This document shows positions 10,335 through 20,278 of a stretch of DNA of 64,000 bases, in pieces (position 1 is the first letter of the stretch; each line of letters begins with the position of its first letter). The position numbers and the translations under genes were made by a program. The DNA is from Doryteuthis pealeii. Lineage: Eukaryota; Mollusca; Cephalopoda; Myopsida; Loliginidae. The notes beneath the pieces are model-generated. The model was not told where the DNA came from and ran no database searches. It was given only the letters and a program-made list of their open reading frames with translations. The stretch is taken from contig CM042143.1 in NCBI GenBank assembly GCA_023376005.1, positions 78,685,778 to 78,749,777 on the forward strand, written 5' to 3'.

Positions 10335-10338
<4 letters not shown>
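9934..10338 (+). mobile_element. RTE-like LINE, 3' end only
   Basis: Encodes, with breaks, FFQAVVESVLLYGCTT, then GHYWRSKDELM, then GRPAKTYIKQFC, and ends in a (GAT)n string. This is the C-terminal part of an RTE-type reverse transcriptase ORF, and short 3' tandem repeats are typical of that clade. The 5' edge abuts (AT)n and (AT)n also follows. Stops and frameshifts show it is dead. Confidence 0.75.

Positions 10339-10379
<41 letters not shown>
10338..10379. repeat. (AT)n after an RTE 3' tail
   Basis: AT run directly following GATGATGAT. Confidence 0.97.
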
Positions 10380-10382
<3 letters not shown>

Positions 10383-10930
10383 TGCTATATTTATAAGTAA
10401 ATAGTGCTCAGTTTCCTGGATAGAGCATCTAAATCTATGTTAGGGTAGTGTTGACATGAAGTCAACGGCGCTTGGTTACTGACAGTTTCTTGTTTGTGCG
10501 ATTCTGAAGCCAAATGCAATTGATTATTTTTTACACAATATTTATTTATTGTTTAACATTTTTATACAGACAATATTTCTTATCAAAATTTGAATTTATC
10601 TTATAGCCTATACGTGCTTTCTATTGAAAAGTATCATTTCCTTATTTGTCAGATCAAAAACTTCAGTTTTATTCCTACATATGACGAGCAACTCGAAAGT
10701 TGAGCAAATTTGCGTTAATCCAAAGTAGTATGGACTTGTGGCTCTACTTTTTATGAGCGGTCTCTTGAGTAAAACTGCCGTGCATATGCCCTAGATGACT
10801 GACTTAGAATAAAAATGGAGTAAATTAGATGTTTGAATGAGTCAGTTTTCTTTTCTGAATCCTCAAGTAACAAGACCTGCGTGTGCGCGCACTGCGTTTT
10901 CCAAATACATTTTAATCAACGTGCAACCGT
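10380..10930. other. Spacer, no recognisable feature
   Basis: AT-rich mixed sequence with a short plus frame at 10833 that only continues into microsatellite. Confidence 0.5.
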
Positions 10931-10935
10931 ATATT

Positions 10936-10937
<2 letters not shown>

Positions 10938-11020
<83 letters not shown>
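10938..11020. repeat. (AT)n-(GT)n compound microsatellite
   Basis: 45 bases of AT followed by 38 of GT. Confidence 0.97.
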
Positions 11021-11021
<1 letters not shown>

Positions 11022-11321
11022 AGTATGGGGGATCGCCTCTAGAATAAAAGGTTCATGAATGTATGTTTGTCTTCTGTTCGTACAGGAGGGGATTCACGCG
11101 GACACACTAAATTGACAGGGAACCGTCAGCGAGGCAACAGACCGTCTGAGTGTTTACGTCAAAAGTAGATGTCAAATAACAATAATAAATGGCAGATTGT
11201 CATCACCACCACTACCACTACACTCCGCTATACTCCACTCTCTACCTCCTGCTCTCATCGCTAAAATAACAACAATAATATTAGTTATAAATAGTAAACC
11301 TGACACCGTGATAACTACCAC

Positions 11322-11803
11322 GTGAATGTATAGTATATGTCTATATGTTGAACATTATTATAGTATATAGTGAATGTATAGTATATGACTATATGTTGAA
11401 CATTATTATAGTATATAGTGAATGTATAGTATATGACTATATATTGAACATTATTATAGTACATAATGTATAGTATATGTCTATATGTTGAACATTATTA
11501 TAGTATATAGTATGTATATATAGTAGTGAATGTATAGTATATGACTATATGTTGAACATTATTATAGTATATAGTGAATGTATAGTATATGACTATATGT
11601 TGAACATTATTATAGTATATAGTGAATGTATAGTATATGACTATATGTTGAACATTATTATAGTATACAGTGAATGTATAGTATATGTCTATATGTTGAA
11701 CATTATTATAATATAATGAATGTATAGTATATATCTATGTGTTAAACATTATTATAGTATATAATGAATGTATAGGATATATCTATATATTGAACATTAT
11801 GAT
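11322..11803. repeat. 48-bp minisatellite, about ten copies
   Basis: Ten copies of a unit containing GTGAATGTATAGTATATG, then a CTATATGTTGAACATTATT segment and TAGTATAT. Units 2, 5, 6 and 7 are almost identical. Flanking units are diverged or shortened, as expected of a locally expanding array. Confidence 0.95.
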
Positions 11804-11814
11804 GACTAGCAATA

Positions 11815-11912
11815 AGTAAGTAAAGTTGACGGTGTGGCGTATTGTCGCAACCTGCCACACAGCGATAGAGTATATCCCCTTTTCACTAGCGCTAGACCAG
11901 GGAGATTGTTTA
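11815..11912 (-). mobile_element. SINE-C (tRNA-Lys-like head) tail fragment
   Basis: Carries the SINE-C 3' part: AAGTAAAGT, then CTATCCCCTTTTCACTAGCG-like sequence and TAGACCAGGGAGATTGTTT. The tRNA head is absent. Confidence 0.65.
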
Positions 11913-12004
11913 AAAAAATAATATGAAAAGACGTGCGGTCGATAATTATTTGTATTTATGGCTGTAGTCGTGCCAGTACGATTGTATGGCTTCATTACTT
12001 TCAA

Positions 12005-12200
12005 TTGGGGGAGACCCCGTGGCGTAACGGGCTTCACTGGGAAAACGAGGTAAGCGCGTTCGAACTCCAGTCGCACTATTACGTTTGCTTTCGGATTAAT
12101 ACCCGAACTAAATAGTGCCATTACTGATTTTCTACAAGGATAGCTTTGGCATTAAATAACCCACGAAGGTTTCTTTGTTTAATGGTTTCTTTGTTTAATG
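12005..12200 (+). mobile_element. SINE-B copy
   Basis: Head CCCCGTGGCGTAACGGGCTT, box B CGTTCGAACTCCAG, then a body ending GGCATTAAATAACCCACGAA, the family's usual end. Shorter than the copy at 12735. Confidence 0.7.
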
Positions 12201-12221
12201 AAACAAAGAAACCAAAACAAA

Positions 12222-12432
12222 CTACTTGGACTTTAATGAAGAGCATGGAGAAAAAGCTAGATGAGAACTACACAAGGAAAAGCTATATTGGAACTACATA
12301 AGTGATCTTCGTGTTGTTTTTAACAAATCCTGGAAGCAGGACCCCACAAAACAGCTGCTATACGTCCTCTTGCCTCCCATCTCACAAAGCATCCAAGAAA
12401 TGCTGACCACTGCTGGAGAAGCAGGATCGAAA
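12222..12432 (+). mobile_element. RTE-like LINE fragment
   Basis: Decayed match to the RTE 3' ORF: AAGCTAGATGAGAACTACAC, then AACAAATCCTGGAAGCAG, then CACTGCTGGAGAAGCA. No intact frame. Confidence 0.6.
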
Positions 12433-12545
12433 TCTTAAGCAAAGTTCTCTAATGTAAATATTTTTCTCATCGAAACACGTGGCAGCATTTATCAAATTAT
12501 ATTTCATCCATACAAATATATTTATGTTTTTCCATTTATCTTTCT

Positions 12546-12548
<3 letters not shown>

Positions 12549-12602
<54 letters not shown>
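12549..12602. repeat. (AT)n
   Basis: Pure AT run with no adjacent element boundary recognised. Confidence 0.97.
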
Positions 12603-12606
<4 letters not shown>

Positions 12607-12734
12607 ACGTTGTATACGATTGTACGATATAATTGCAAGATTAAAGTCAATACTATAAAAAATGAAGTGTCTGTCCGTCGTATGAAACAGAAAGAAAGGA
12701 AGACAACAAATATTTCTGAGGCCTTGAAATGTTA

Positions 12735-13075
12735 ACGCGGGGAGTCTCCGTGGTATAGTGATTAACGTTCTGGTGTGCGACATCTCAGTAAGCGATTTCA
12801 AACTTCAGTCGCGCTATTGCATTCACTTTCGGACTAATACCATTGAGAAAGGTATGAACTCCTCACCCACCAGCTATGGGTTAAATAGTAGTTATTATCC
12901 TGATCTTCCACAAGGCCGGATTGACACAAGATCTTCTTAACGTGAAGTGCCACACAATCCGATGGCCATGCAGTGTCCAAAGCGAATATCACTACTGTTT
13001 TTTTTGTTTTTTTTTCTTTGACATTAAATAACCCACAACAGCTAATATGCCATTAAACAACGAAACGAAACCAAA
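12735..13075 (+). mobile_element. SINE-B, near-complete copy
   Basis: tRNA-like head GGAGTCTCCGTGGTATAGTG with box A TGGTATAGTG and a degenerate box B (TTTCAAACTTCAGTCGCGC). The body carries AGCTATGGGTTAAATAGTA and ends at GACATTAAATAACCCACAAC, then CATTAAACAACGAAACG. A poly-T stretch near 13000 lies inside it. Confidence 0.7.
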
Positions 13076-13134
13076 CAAAGAACTCTAATAATGTTTAAAA
13101 AGATCCATGCATAGGATTCTAACAGGTGCTCTGA

Positions 13135-13265
13135 CCTGGACGTAATCTCCATAAAGCGTGATTTCACATTCCCCCCCAGATATGGGTTAAATAGTACCAC
13201 TGCTGTTCTTCTACAAGGATAGTTGTGGCATTAGATAAACCCATGAAGGCTGATTAAAGAGAGAA
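13135..13265 (+). mobile_element. SINE-B fragment
   Basis: Internal and 3' part: GATATGGGTTAAATAGTACC, CTTCTACAAGGATAGTT, then GGCATTAGATAAACCCATGA. Confidence 0.65.
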
Positions 13266-13296
13266 ACTAAGCATAAATGTTAACTTTGATTTTGAA

Positions 13297-13518
13297 TCTA
13301 TATATTAATACTCGTGTTCCTTAAAAGCACAACCGTTATCATCTTGTAACACCCTCTGGTTAAAAATGCGACGGTCCAAAAAAAAAAAGAGTGAGAGTTA
13401 AATCAAGATTATCATACTATTTACATATTGAACTATATTGCAATAGCTCTAAAGTAAATATATCAAACGTTGTAATAATTAAAATATCATACTGTTGTAT
13501 AACCACAGGTCGTGCTAG
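13297..13518 (+). mobile_element. Short non-autonomous Helitron (family 2)
   Basis: Starts TCTATATATTAATACTCG just after an A and ends CTAG just before a T, the Helitron A|TC...CTAG|T signature. Nine bases before CTAG (13500s) is an imperfect hairpin CTGTTGTATAACCACAG; in the sister end at 13806-13834 it is the perfect CTGTGGTATATCCACAG. Helitrons carry such a hairpin close to the 3' end. The 222-bp unit has no coding capacity. A related, longer copy lies inverted at 40899-41374. Confidence 0.7.
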
Positions 13519-13523
13519 TATAT

Positions 13524-13834
13524 ATATAATGTTCATCAGGACATACGAATATTGCCTGGTGACATGGGCATTTTTATTTTTCAAATGATACGAAGAACGA
13601 GCTGGAAAAAGTTTGATTTACATTATTGATGCTTAGTTTTGAAAATAACTTCAATCAAACGTATTAAGCTTTCTCCGCCCCTTTCTTGTATCATCTGAAA
13701 AATAAATATACCCACATCACTAGGCAATGTTTGAATGTCCTGATGAAGATTATATATATAAATTCATTTATTCATTTATCATTTAACTTGATAATTAATT
13801 TATCATACTGTGGTATATCCACAGGTCCTGCTAG
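13524..13834 (+). mobile_element. Fold-back unit ending in a second Helitron-2 3' end
   Basis: Bases 13524-13762 fold back on themselves: ATGTTCATCAGGACATAC is mirrored by the GAATGTCCTGATGAAGATTA region, and the inner parts (GCATTTTTATTTTTCAAATG against CATCTGAAAAATAAATAT) also pair. The block ends with the Helitron-2 hairpin CTGTGGTATATCCACAG and GTCCTGCTAG at 13831-13834, followed by T. Confidence 0.55.
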
Positions 13835-14119
13835 TTAAAGTTAATAGCAGAAAATAGTCACATATCTTTAAAACTGAGTTCTAAGACTTCGTCATGAAAA
13901 CTTTTTTTATTATTAAATGCCACAAATAAAGTGTTGGACTAACAGCAAAATAAGGAAGAGTGTACTAATCGAGAATTGTGGGATGAAGAAAAAAGTGTCT
14001 CCCATCAAGCACGACACATGAAGGCCCAGCAGTTCAGTTTAAGTTTCGGGGATAATTCAAAAGGTAAGGTATCCAATATTTTTAGAAATCACAGAAACGT
14101 TTATTATTTCATTGTCAAC

Positions 14120-14513
14120 TAGAAGCGGTTACCCGGCGTCGCCTAGGTAGGAGGGTAAAAAAGGGGGTCTTGCAGGTCCATTATTGTTGAATTGCGAGTT
14201 GGACCCTCGCCGGATGCCCCATTAAAATTCTTATCTAATAAAGACCTTGAGTTGATCCAGACTCCCTGAAAAGAAAAATTAACGTCTCCTATTTAAAATA
14301 CTAAATGCAAAAAAAAATCCTATGCTGTTATCATTTAAATGTAATTCTTTAATTATCTTCACGAATATAAATTAAATCTTCATTATTTTTGTTCAAAAAG
14401 CAATATGTGGTGATAGTGAATGTGTATATATATTTACTTTCTCATTAATTGTTTTATTTTCATAGTTTCCTCTGGACATACATACACACACACTGTCCTT
14501 TATATATGTATTA
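14120..14513 (-). mobile_element. Helitron family 1, left unit of a tandem
   Basis: Minus-strand 3' end: hairpin near ACCTAGGCGACGCCGGGT, then AACCGCTT and CTAG at 14120-14123, followed by T on that strand. The 5' end is worn at the junction with the next unit: ATACATATATAAAGG remains where the family has TCTATACATATATAAAG. Non-coding. Confidence 0.75.
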
Positions 14514-14887
14514 GCAGCGGTTACTCGGCGTCGCCTGGGTAGAGGGGGGATTTTTTAAGTTAGTCCTGCAGATCTATTATTTACTGAATCATGAGTTGAA
14601 TCATCGGGGATGCCCTATTTAAATCCCTAGACCTTGATCAGCTACTCTGAACAGAAATGTTAATGTCTACTATCTAAAATATTAAATGAAAAAAAAATCC
14701 ACGCTGTTATCATTTAAATTTTATTTCTAATTATGTTTACGAATATAAATCAAATCTCAATTATTTTTATTCAAAAAGCAAGCCCTGGTGATATTTAATG
14801 TGTATATATATTTACTTGATTTTTTTTATTTTCGAAGTTTCTTCCAGATATACATATACATACAACTGCGCTTTATATATGTATAGA
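14514..14887 (-). mobile_element. Helitron family 1, right unit of a tandem
   Basis: Minus-strand 5' end TCTATACATATATAAAG starts at 14887 and follows an A. The 3' end has the ACCCAGGCGACGCCGAGT hairpin and AACCGCTGCTA in place of CTTCTAG. Head-to-tail with the left unit, as rolling-circle transposition can produce. Confidence 0.75.
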
Positions 14888-15289
14888 TGATGTCTACATC
14901 ATTTTAAAGTTTGATCTATTTTTCTTCATAATCGCCATTTCGGTTGATACATTTTTGTAGGCGCTGTGACAGTTTTTGTAAGCCTATATTATACCAGCTC
15001 GCTGCCATATCGTTGACGGAGGCGTTGAACTTCGTCATCATTGCAAAATCTCTACACCACTTGCGGATATTTTGACATCCATGCAGGACTCGACATATGC
15101 TTCGGCGAATTTCAATTAGTTTAATGCTTTTGCGTTAAATAAAACGAACAACTTCACACTTGTGGGAAGCGTCAATCGGGAGATCCATCAGAAACGACTG
15201 CCAAGTCAATACTGAACGTGGCACCGAGGCGCACACATGGGTAGGCACAGGTGCATGCACAACAAACACAGTATTGCTAATAGCCGCAG

Positions 15290-15352
15290 GAACAGTTTTG
15301 GCATTAAATAACCCACAGGGTTGACAAGCCCTTAAACAAACCAAACCAAACC
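15290..15352 (+). mobile_element. SINE-B tail fragment
   Basis: TTTTGGCATTAAATAACCCA, then GGGTTGACAAGCCCTTAAAC and an A/C-rich tail. Confidence 0.6.
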
Positions 15353-15514
15353 AAAGGAATAGTTATTTCAAACCATATAATTGCTTGCAAACTATTAGTA
15401 TTAGGTAGGAATACTTGATACCATATAACTGGGTGTAAATAAATGATTATTATCATTAAATAATAATACTTACTTGAAACGATATAATTACTTGCAACTT
15501 ATTAGTATTAGTAT

Positions 15515-15915
15515 AATTTGTATTATTCGACTATTGTCCTCATCTTCATTGTTATCTGTACAACGTTTCGATATGTCCTTCGGCCTTCTTCAGGTATTTC
15601 TTGTCGAACTCGGGAACCTTCTTTTTGGACTTGGAAACCTTCTATTCGAATTTGAGAACCTTGTAATCGGGAACCTTCTTGTCGTAATCGGGTGCCATCA
15701 CGGAACTTTGAACCTAACCTTTTATTCGATCCACGGGGTATCCTGTTCTCATTCCGCTAACCATAGCTGGGGTACAGGTGTTAAGCTGTGTTAATTATTA
15801 TTCTATGTTACTGCTGCCTCTGACCAGGATTGAACCTGCAGTCTAGAGATAACTGTCGCTTAGAACTGTCTTAACCAAAATCCTTTATCCACTAGACTAT
15901 GTGTCCAATTATTAG
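15515..15915 (-). mobile_element. SINE-H copy 2
   Basis: Same order as 6087-6585: tRNA-like head at 15818-15908 on the minus strand (box A TAGTCTAGTGG, box B GGTTCAATCCT), body, a shortened 21-bp repeat zone, then CTGAAGA ... GAAACGTTGT. Stem II is worn (GGCCGAAGGACATATC). It lies among short repeats of a GGAATACTTRATACCATATA phrase, suggesting local duplication. Confidence 0.6.
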
Positions 15916-16068
15916 TATTTGTTAGGAATACTTATACTATATAACTATGTACAAACAAATGATTATTATTAAATGGGATACTTACTTGAAATCATAGATT
16001 TTTTTTTAAATTGATAATTTTGTTCAAAGTTTCAATATTTGTTTTAAATTAAAGTCAATATGTATTTA

Positions 16069-16350
16069 TCAACTCCTTCATACGAGCGGAATGCGACACA
16101 TGGTCAATTTCTTAAGCGGAGTTAAGCAGGTTTAAATTCAATGATTTCCTTCTCTCTGGTTGGTTTTCTAGCCAAAATTAAATAGCCCAGTCTGCCCTAC
16201 TATTTACCCATAGCTGACTGGAGAGTAGTTGGATATATACTTTTCTCGAGGGTATTATCTCAATATGTAATGCAAACAGCCACGTCCAGAATTTAAACTC
16301 GTGTCACCGAGTCCTTTTATTTCGAGGATAACCATTACGCCACCAGCGTA
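16069..16350 (-). mobile_element. SINE-A copy
   Basis: Inverted full-length copy of the commonest SINE here. The minus strand reads TGGCGTAATGGTTATCC (box A region), a degenerate box B (GTTTAAATTCTGG), TAGCTATGGGTAAATAGTAG-like body, then GCTTAAGAAATTGACCATGT and the GGAG end. Confidence 0.75.
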
Positions 16351-16359
16351 TCCACTAAA

Positions 16360-16805
16360 TTAAAGTTGATAGCTTAAAGTTATTTAATCTGTTTAAAACT
16401 GGGTTTAAAAAAGAAAGAAAACTTCGTCACAAGCCAGATACCGTGATTTTAAAGTACCATGAAAACGTAGTTGCACTAGTAATGATAATGATTATGGCGC
16501 CTCTCGGGTTTCCCCACTGGGTAGATAGTACAGCACAGTGATGGCTCGGGGTGGGGGGAGATTGGGTTTCTGGCATAACAATCGAGGACATGACAGGCAC
16601 CGGCAGGAGAAAAGTGATGGACGACACCGCATTCTTGTGTGTGGCAGGTAACATAGTACGTGTTGATGGCTGACGTGTACAACGAACCGGTACAACGCGG
16701 GTTACTGTGCATCACAAAGTTTAAAGAACACACAGACGTGCACTCACTCGTCCTAAGACCACCGAATGCATTTAGATTCTTATTTCTTTCTTAGCAGTTT
16801 CTAAC
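16360..16805. other. Spacer, higher GC, no recognised gene
   Basis: Contains overlapping short minus frames (for example 16476-16733) with no recognisable motif. No repeat family found elsewhere in the window. Confidence 0.5.
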
Positions 16806-17151
16806 TTTCACTATTATTTTCACTCCTTTTGACTTTTTCACATCAACGTTAGCTGATGGTATTTCACTGGAGTCTGAGTGAAAACAAGTCTCCTCAGGTC
16901 TCTAGGACTCTTCTGGGTATTCTAGCCGATTGCAGCAATACAGTAGTCAGAATGGTCTCAATTCTTCCTCTGATTTCAGGTCCTCCAGTTTATTTTTCCA
17001 AGTTTTGGGACTGTTCCAAATGTACCAACTGCAATGGGTATCACTTTCATCTTCATATTCCACAGCTTTTTCAATTCTCTGGCAAGGTCCAGGTATTTGT
17101 CCATCTTTTTGTTTTCTTTCAACTTTATCCTATGATCTGCTGGAACCGCAA

Positions 17152-17152
<1 letters not shown>
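16806..17152 (-). mobile_element. Dong-like LINE 3' end inserted in (ATT)n
   Basis: Matches 331-690 of copy A, including the CATCAACGTTAGCTGATGGT 3' region and the codons for the last part of the endonuclease. The truncated 5' side meets (ATT)n at 17153. Confidence 0.8.

Positions 17153-17234
<82 letters not shown>
17153..17234. repeat. (ATT)n
   Basis: Twenty-seven uninterrupted ATT triplets between a Dong-like end and SINE-A. Confidence 0.98.
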
Positions 17235-17235
17235 C

Positions 17236-17512
17236 AGAAGCGCGTGGTGTAATGGTTAAAGTCATAGGAAATGGACTCGTCGCCCCGAGTTCAAATCCTG
17301 GACGTGGCAATTGCATTTCACTTAGCGCCAATACCCTTGGGAAAGGTATGAATTCTACTCTCCCTCCAGCTATGGATAAATAGTAGGGCAACCTTGGTTA
17401 GGCAACTGGTCTAGGAGAAGGAAAACCCTGAATTCAAACCTGTTGAACTCCGCTTAAGAAATTGACCTTGTGTTCCATCCTATTTGTGCGGAGGGGTTGG
17501 TATATATATATA
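17236..17512 (+). mobile_element. SINE-A, reference copy
   Basis: Best-preserved example. Box A TGGTGTAATGGTTAAAG and box B GAGTTCAAATCCTGG sit about 45 bases apart, a pol III internal promoter. The body carries GGGAAAGGTATGAATTC, CAGCTATGGATAAATAGTAG and CTAGGAGAAGGAAAA. The 3' part is CTCCGCTTAAGAAATTGACC, ending GTGCGGAGGGGTTGG, and the tail is (AT)n. About ten other copies lie in this window in both orientations. The head resembles a tRNA with a short D arm, but the cloverleaf is not maintained. Confidence 0.85.
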
Positions 17513-17540
17513 TTATTATCATTATCATTATCATTATTAT

Positions 17541-17574
<34 letters not shown>

Positions 17575-17575
17575 T
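17506..17575. repeat. (AT)n, (ATT/ATC)n and (AGT)n compound tract
   Basis: Tail of SINE-A grading into ATT/ATC triplets and then AGT/GGT triplets. Confidence 0.9.
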
Positions 17576-17579
17576 GGTT

Positions 17580-17715
17580 TTCCCCAACAGCGTAAGTTGA
17601 TGGTTAGTCACTGTGACAAGTCTCCCAAGGTCTCCAGAATTCTTATATTCTAACCGATTTTAACAATGCTGTTTTCTGGATGGTCTAAATTCTTCCTCTG
17701 GTTTCCATTTCCTCT
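17580..17715 (-). mobile_element. Dong-like LINE 3' fragment
   Basis: Diverged match to the element's 3' end (AAGTTGATGGTTAGTCACTG, then CAAGTCTCCCAAGGTCTCCA), again next to ATT-type triplets. Confidence 0.6.
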
Positions 17716-18027
17716 AGTCCGTTTTCTAAGCTTAGTATATCCCTTCGATCCCTGTTTTTGCGTAAAGCACAACAAATCCCGAGAATGTTCGTGGTGGATA
17801 GGTAGATATGTAGTTACAACAGTATTAATATACAGATTTTTTACATGGGAAAGCCACTATTTGTATGTGTTATCTTCCCTTGGGTATCGTCTGGACGAAC
17901 TCTAAGAGCGACATAAAGAATAAGCCTCATCTATTCACACAGGGAAATCATTGTCCCAATATCTTTGCTGATCTTGTAAGTGCTCTTAAATTGTAATCTT
18001 TTTATTTAAATGTTTACTTAAGACACA
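17716..18027. other. Spacer, no recognisable feature
   Basis: Mixed sequence without motif. Confidence 0.5.
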
Positions 18028-18477
18028 CAGTGGTACATTGACTTACGAGTTTTATTCTTTCTGCTCGTAACTCAATTTCCTCGTATATCAAATCAATTTC
18101 TTCATTGAAATAAACTAAAGTGCCATTAATCCGTTCCAGCTCCAACCCACCCCAAAATACCATAAATTTAATGTTTTTTAATAAGCAGAATAGCACTGTA
18201 TTGTATAAAAACATAATAAAATTAAATGCAATGAATTATGTACTCTAATATGCTTTTTTTTTGTTTTTTTTTATAAATAATACCTTTCTTTGGCGTAATA
18301 AATTTGGAAACTTAAATGTGTTTAAAAAACTTTAAAAGTTTATTAACATAAATTTATCTGAAGCTCGCTCGTACCTCAAATTTTATCTCTGAACACAAAG
18401 CAAAAAAATCGACCGAGTGACAGCTCGTAACACGGAAAACTCGTAAGATGGGCCACTCATAGGTCAAGGTACCACTG
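18028..18477. mobile_element. CAGTGGTACC MITE, complete
   Basis: Ends are inverted: CAGTGGTACATTGACTTACG at the left and AGGTCAAGGTACCACTG at the right. Internal text such as CGTTCCAGCTCCAACCCA is colinear with copies at 9063 and 58384. The third copy has TA on both sides, so TA target duplication and a Tc1/mariner-type origin are likely. No transposase. Confidence 0.75.
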
Positions 18478-18530
18478 TATTTAATTCTATGTACAATTTT
18501 TCACATTAGTATATATACATATGTATGAGA

Positions 18531-18591
18531 AGTAAACAAACAAACAATGTGTTTAATATGGCCATGTGACTTCAATTAGTACATATTCTCC

Positions 18592-18595
<4 letters not shown>
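18531..18595 (+). repeat. End fragment of the 43-kb fold-back family
   Basis: AAGTAAACAAACAAACAATG, then TGACTTCAATTAGTACATAT and TCTCCCAAAA match the outer arm of 43335-43665. Confidence 0.55.

Positions 18596-18646
<51 letters not shown>
18596..18646. repeat. (AT)n
   Basis: AT run bordering the fold-back fragment. Confidence 0.97.
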
Positions 18647-18649
<3 letters not shown>

Positions 18650-18943
18650 ATAAATTTCATTAAACAAAATAGAATCCTCATTATGTTCAAGTTTGTTTTT
18701 TGTTTTTTTACAAGATTCCTAACAATTCTTTTGATCTTACAATCTTGAAAAGAATTTATGATTTCTCCGAAAGAGCAATGTTTGTCTGACCGAGTACTTT
18801 CGGTTCGTATCCAAACCATTATCAAAGTAGAGTATGTGTGTCTTTCATTATTAAAACTGTTTATGTAATGTTAAGTAATGTTAATGTAACTATTAAAGTA
18901 ATTGTTTTGTTTTTATCACAAAGGTGACGTTAAGCATCAGTGG

Positions 18944-18948
<5 letters not shown>

Positions 18949-19028
<80 letters not shown>
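18949..19028. repeat. (AT)n, 80 bases
   Basis: One of the longest pure AT runs in the window. Confidence 0.97.
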
Positions 19029-19029
<1 letters not shown>

Positions 19030-19726
19030 CTATTTAGCTAGGTAAACGTATTTAGAATAAAAATTGTTCTTTCTATTTATCTATTTTAAGCATTTTAGAA
19101 TATATATTGAGTTATCTATCAATTTTAAACAATATATTAATACATATATGTATGTATACATACATATATGTGCATTCATATATACATATCCAAATATGGC
19201 CCGGTTAATTTTAAATAATAAGAGTAAAAAATATAAAATAAAAATAACTCATTAACAAAACTTCATTTCCTACTATAAGTAATTATATATACACGTATAA
19301 ATATATAAATATACATTATTTTTAATTTCTATTCTTAATTTACTTTAAGTCTTTTAATAATAATAACAAAGTCACCGAGATTATAATACATCCCATACGT
19401 ATACCCACATTCACTTCATATTAACTCCAATTAAGATAAAATAAAATGAATAAATTTGAACATATTTTGATAAAACCACCATAGCCCCTACAACAATATA
19501 GACAATCCCAATCTCCGTCGTAAACCAGTAAAAACAATAACACAAAACGTTTTACTACCAATGTTTACATTTTGAACCTTACGAAAACACAACTTCCACT
19601 TTTTTGAACTTTTGAATTTCAAAGCAGCGTTCGTCGATACTACCTCATAACGAACCGTTTATCGCGAAAGACACACACGTGTAATCGACTGCAATTAATC
19701 AATATCTTGATTAATCCAGTGGATTT

Positions 19727-19763
19727 AGCCCTGAAGATCCTTATGGTGAAACTCGAGTAGGTT
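19727..19763 (+). ncRNA. Hammerhead ribozyme-like motif, core complete
   Basis: AGCC / CTGAAGA / TCC-TTAT-GGT / GAA / ACT-CG-AGT / A / GGTT. This matches the type-I hammerhead layout: CUGANGA, stem II, GAA, a minimal stem III, cleavable A at position 17, then the other strand of stem I (AGCC with GGTT, one G-T pair). Deviations are a T-T mismatch at the base of stem II and a 2-nt stem III loop, so cleavage would need a dimer or tolerance. (AT)n follows 20 bases later. Confidence 0.5.
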
Positions 19764-19780
19764 ATCACTTGTACCTGTAT

Positions 19781-19783
<3 letters not shown>

Positions 19784-19820
<37 letters not shown>
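19784..19820. repeat. (AT)n next to a hammerhead-like motif
   Basis: AT run after CTGTATTAC. Confidence 0.97.
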
Positions 19821-19824
<4 letters not shown>

Positions 19825-19837
19825 ATCGAAATTTGTT

Positions 19838-19939
19838 ATACTTTTTGGCACACATTGTATTCTGAAAAAAAAGCATTCCATTTATTCTTCATTTCTATCT
19901 TGGTAAATACAGCTTCAATGACGATACTTTTTGACACAT

Positions 19940-19986
<47 letters not shown>
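19838..19986. mobile_element. Mariner-end MITE plus (AT)n
   Basis: ACTTTTTGGCACACATTGTA at the left and GATACTTTTTGACACATCTT at the right, with a TATCTTGGTAAATACAGCTT centre. AT run from 19943. Confidence 0.65.
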
Positions 19987-19988
<2 letters not shown>

Positions 19989-20278
19989 GGGTCGGCTGAA
20001 TATTTCATTGGCTGACCAAGATACTCTCATGGAATGGACCAAATTAAGGTTATTTCTCAACATAATACCCCTTACGGCCCACATACTTCTTCATCAGAAA
20101 TTAACTGCGAGTTTTTTGTGGTCCCCCAATGCCAACTTTTTATCCCCACATAGAATAAAGAACAATCCTGTAATATATATAAATATTTAATATTGATATA
20201 TAATAAAACAAATAAAAGATGTTCCTTATAATTCAACATTTGAATCTTTTCCATTGTAATAATGACAGTTTGAATAAA

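Larger units (their letters stand above)
14060..15120 (-). pseudogene. Mariner transposase C-terminal relic, split by Helitrons
   Basis: On the minus strand the right part encodes MAASWYNIGLQKLSQRLQ, then KCINRNGDYEEK and a stop, the typical end of a mariner transposase. Upstream residues read IRKWCRDFA. The element's outer end (14060-14119, with a GAAACGTTTATTATTTCATT segment) is separated from the ORF by the Helitron pair 14120-14887. A second relic of the same family at 60950-61160 has no Helitron. Catalytic residues are not present in the visible part. Confidence 0.7.

Noticed and set aside
13744..13770. CTGATGA in the 13.6-kb fold-back as a hammerhead
   Set aside because: No GAAAC partner follows at a usable distance on either strand.
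17236..17310. SINE-A heads as tRNA genes
   Set aside because: Boxes A and B are present, but the acceptor and anticodon stems do not pair and the same head recurs in about ten SINE copies.
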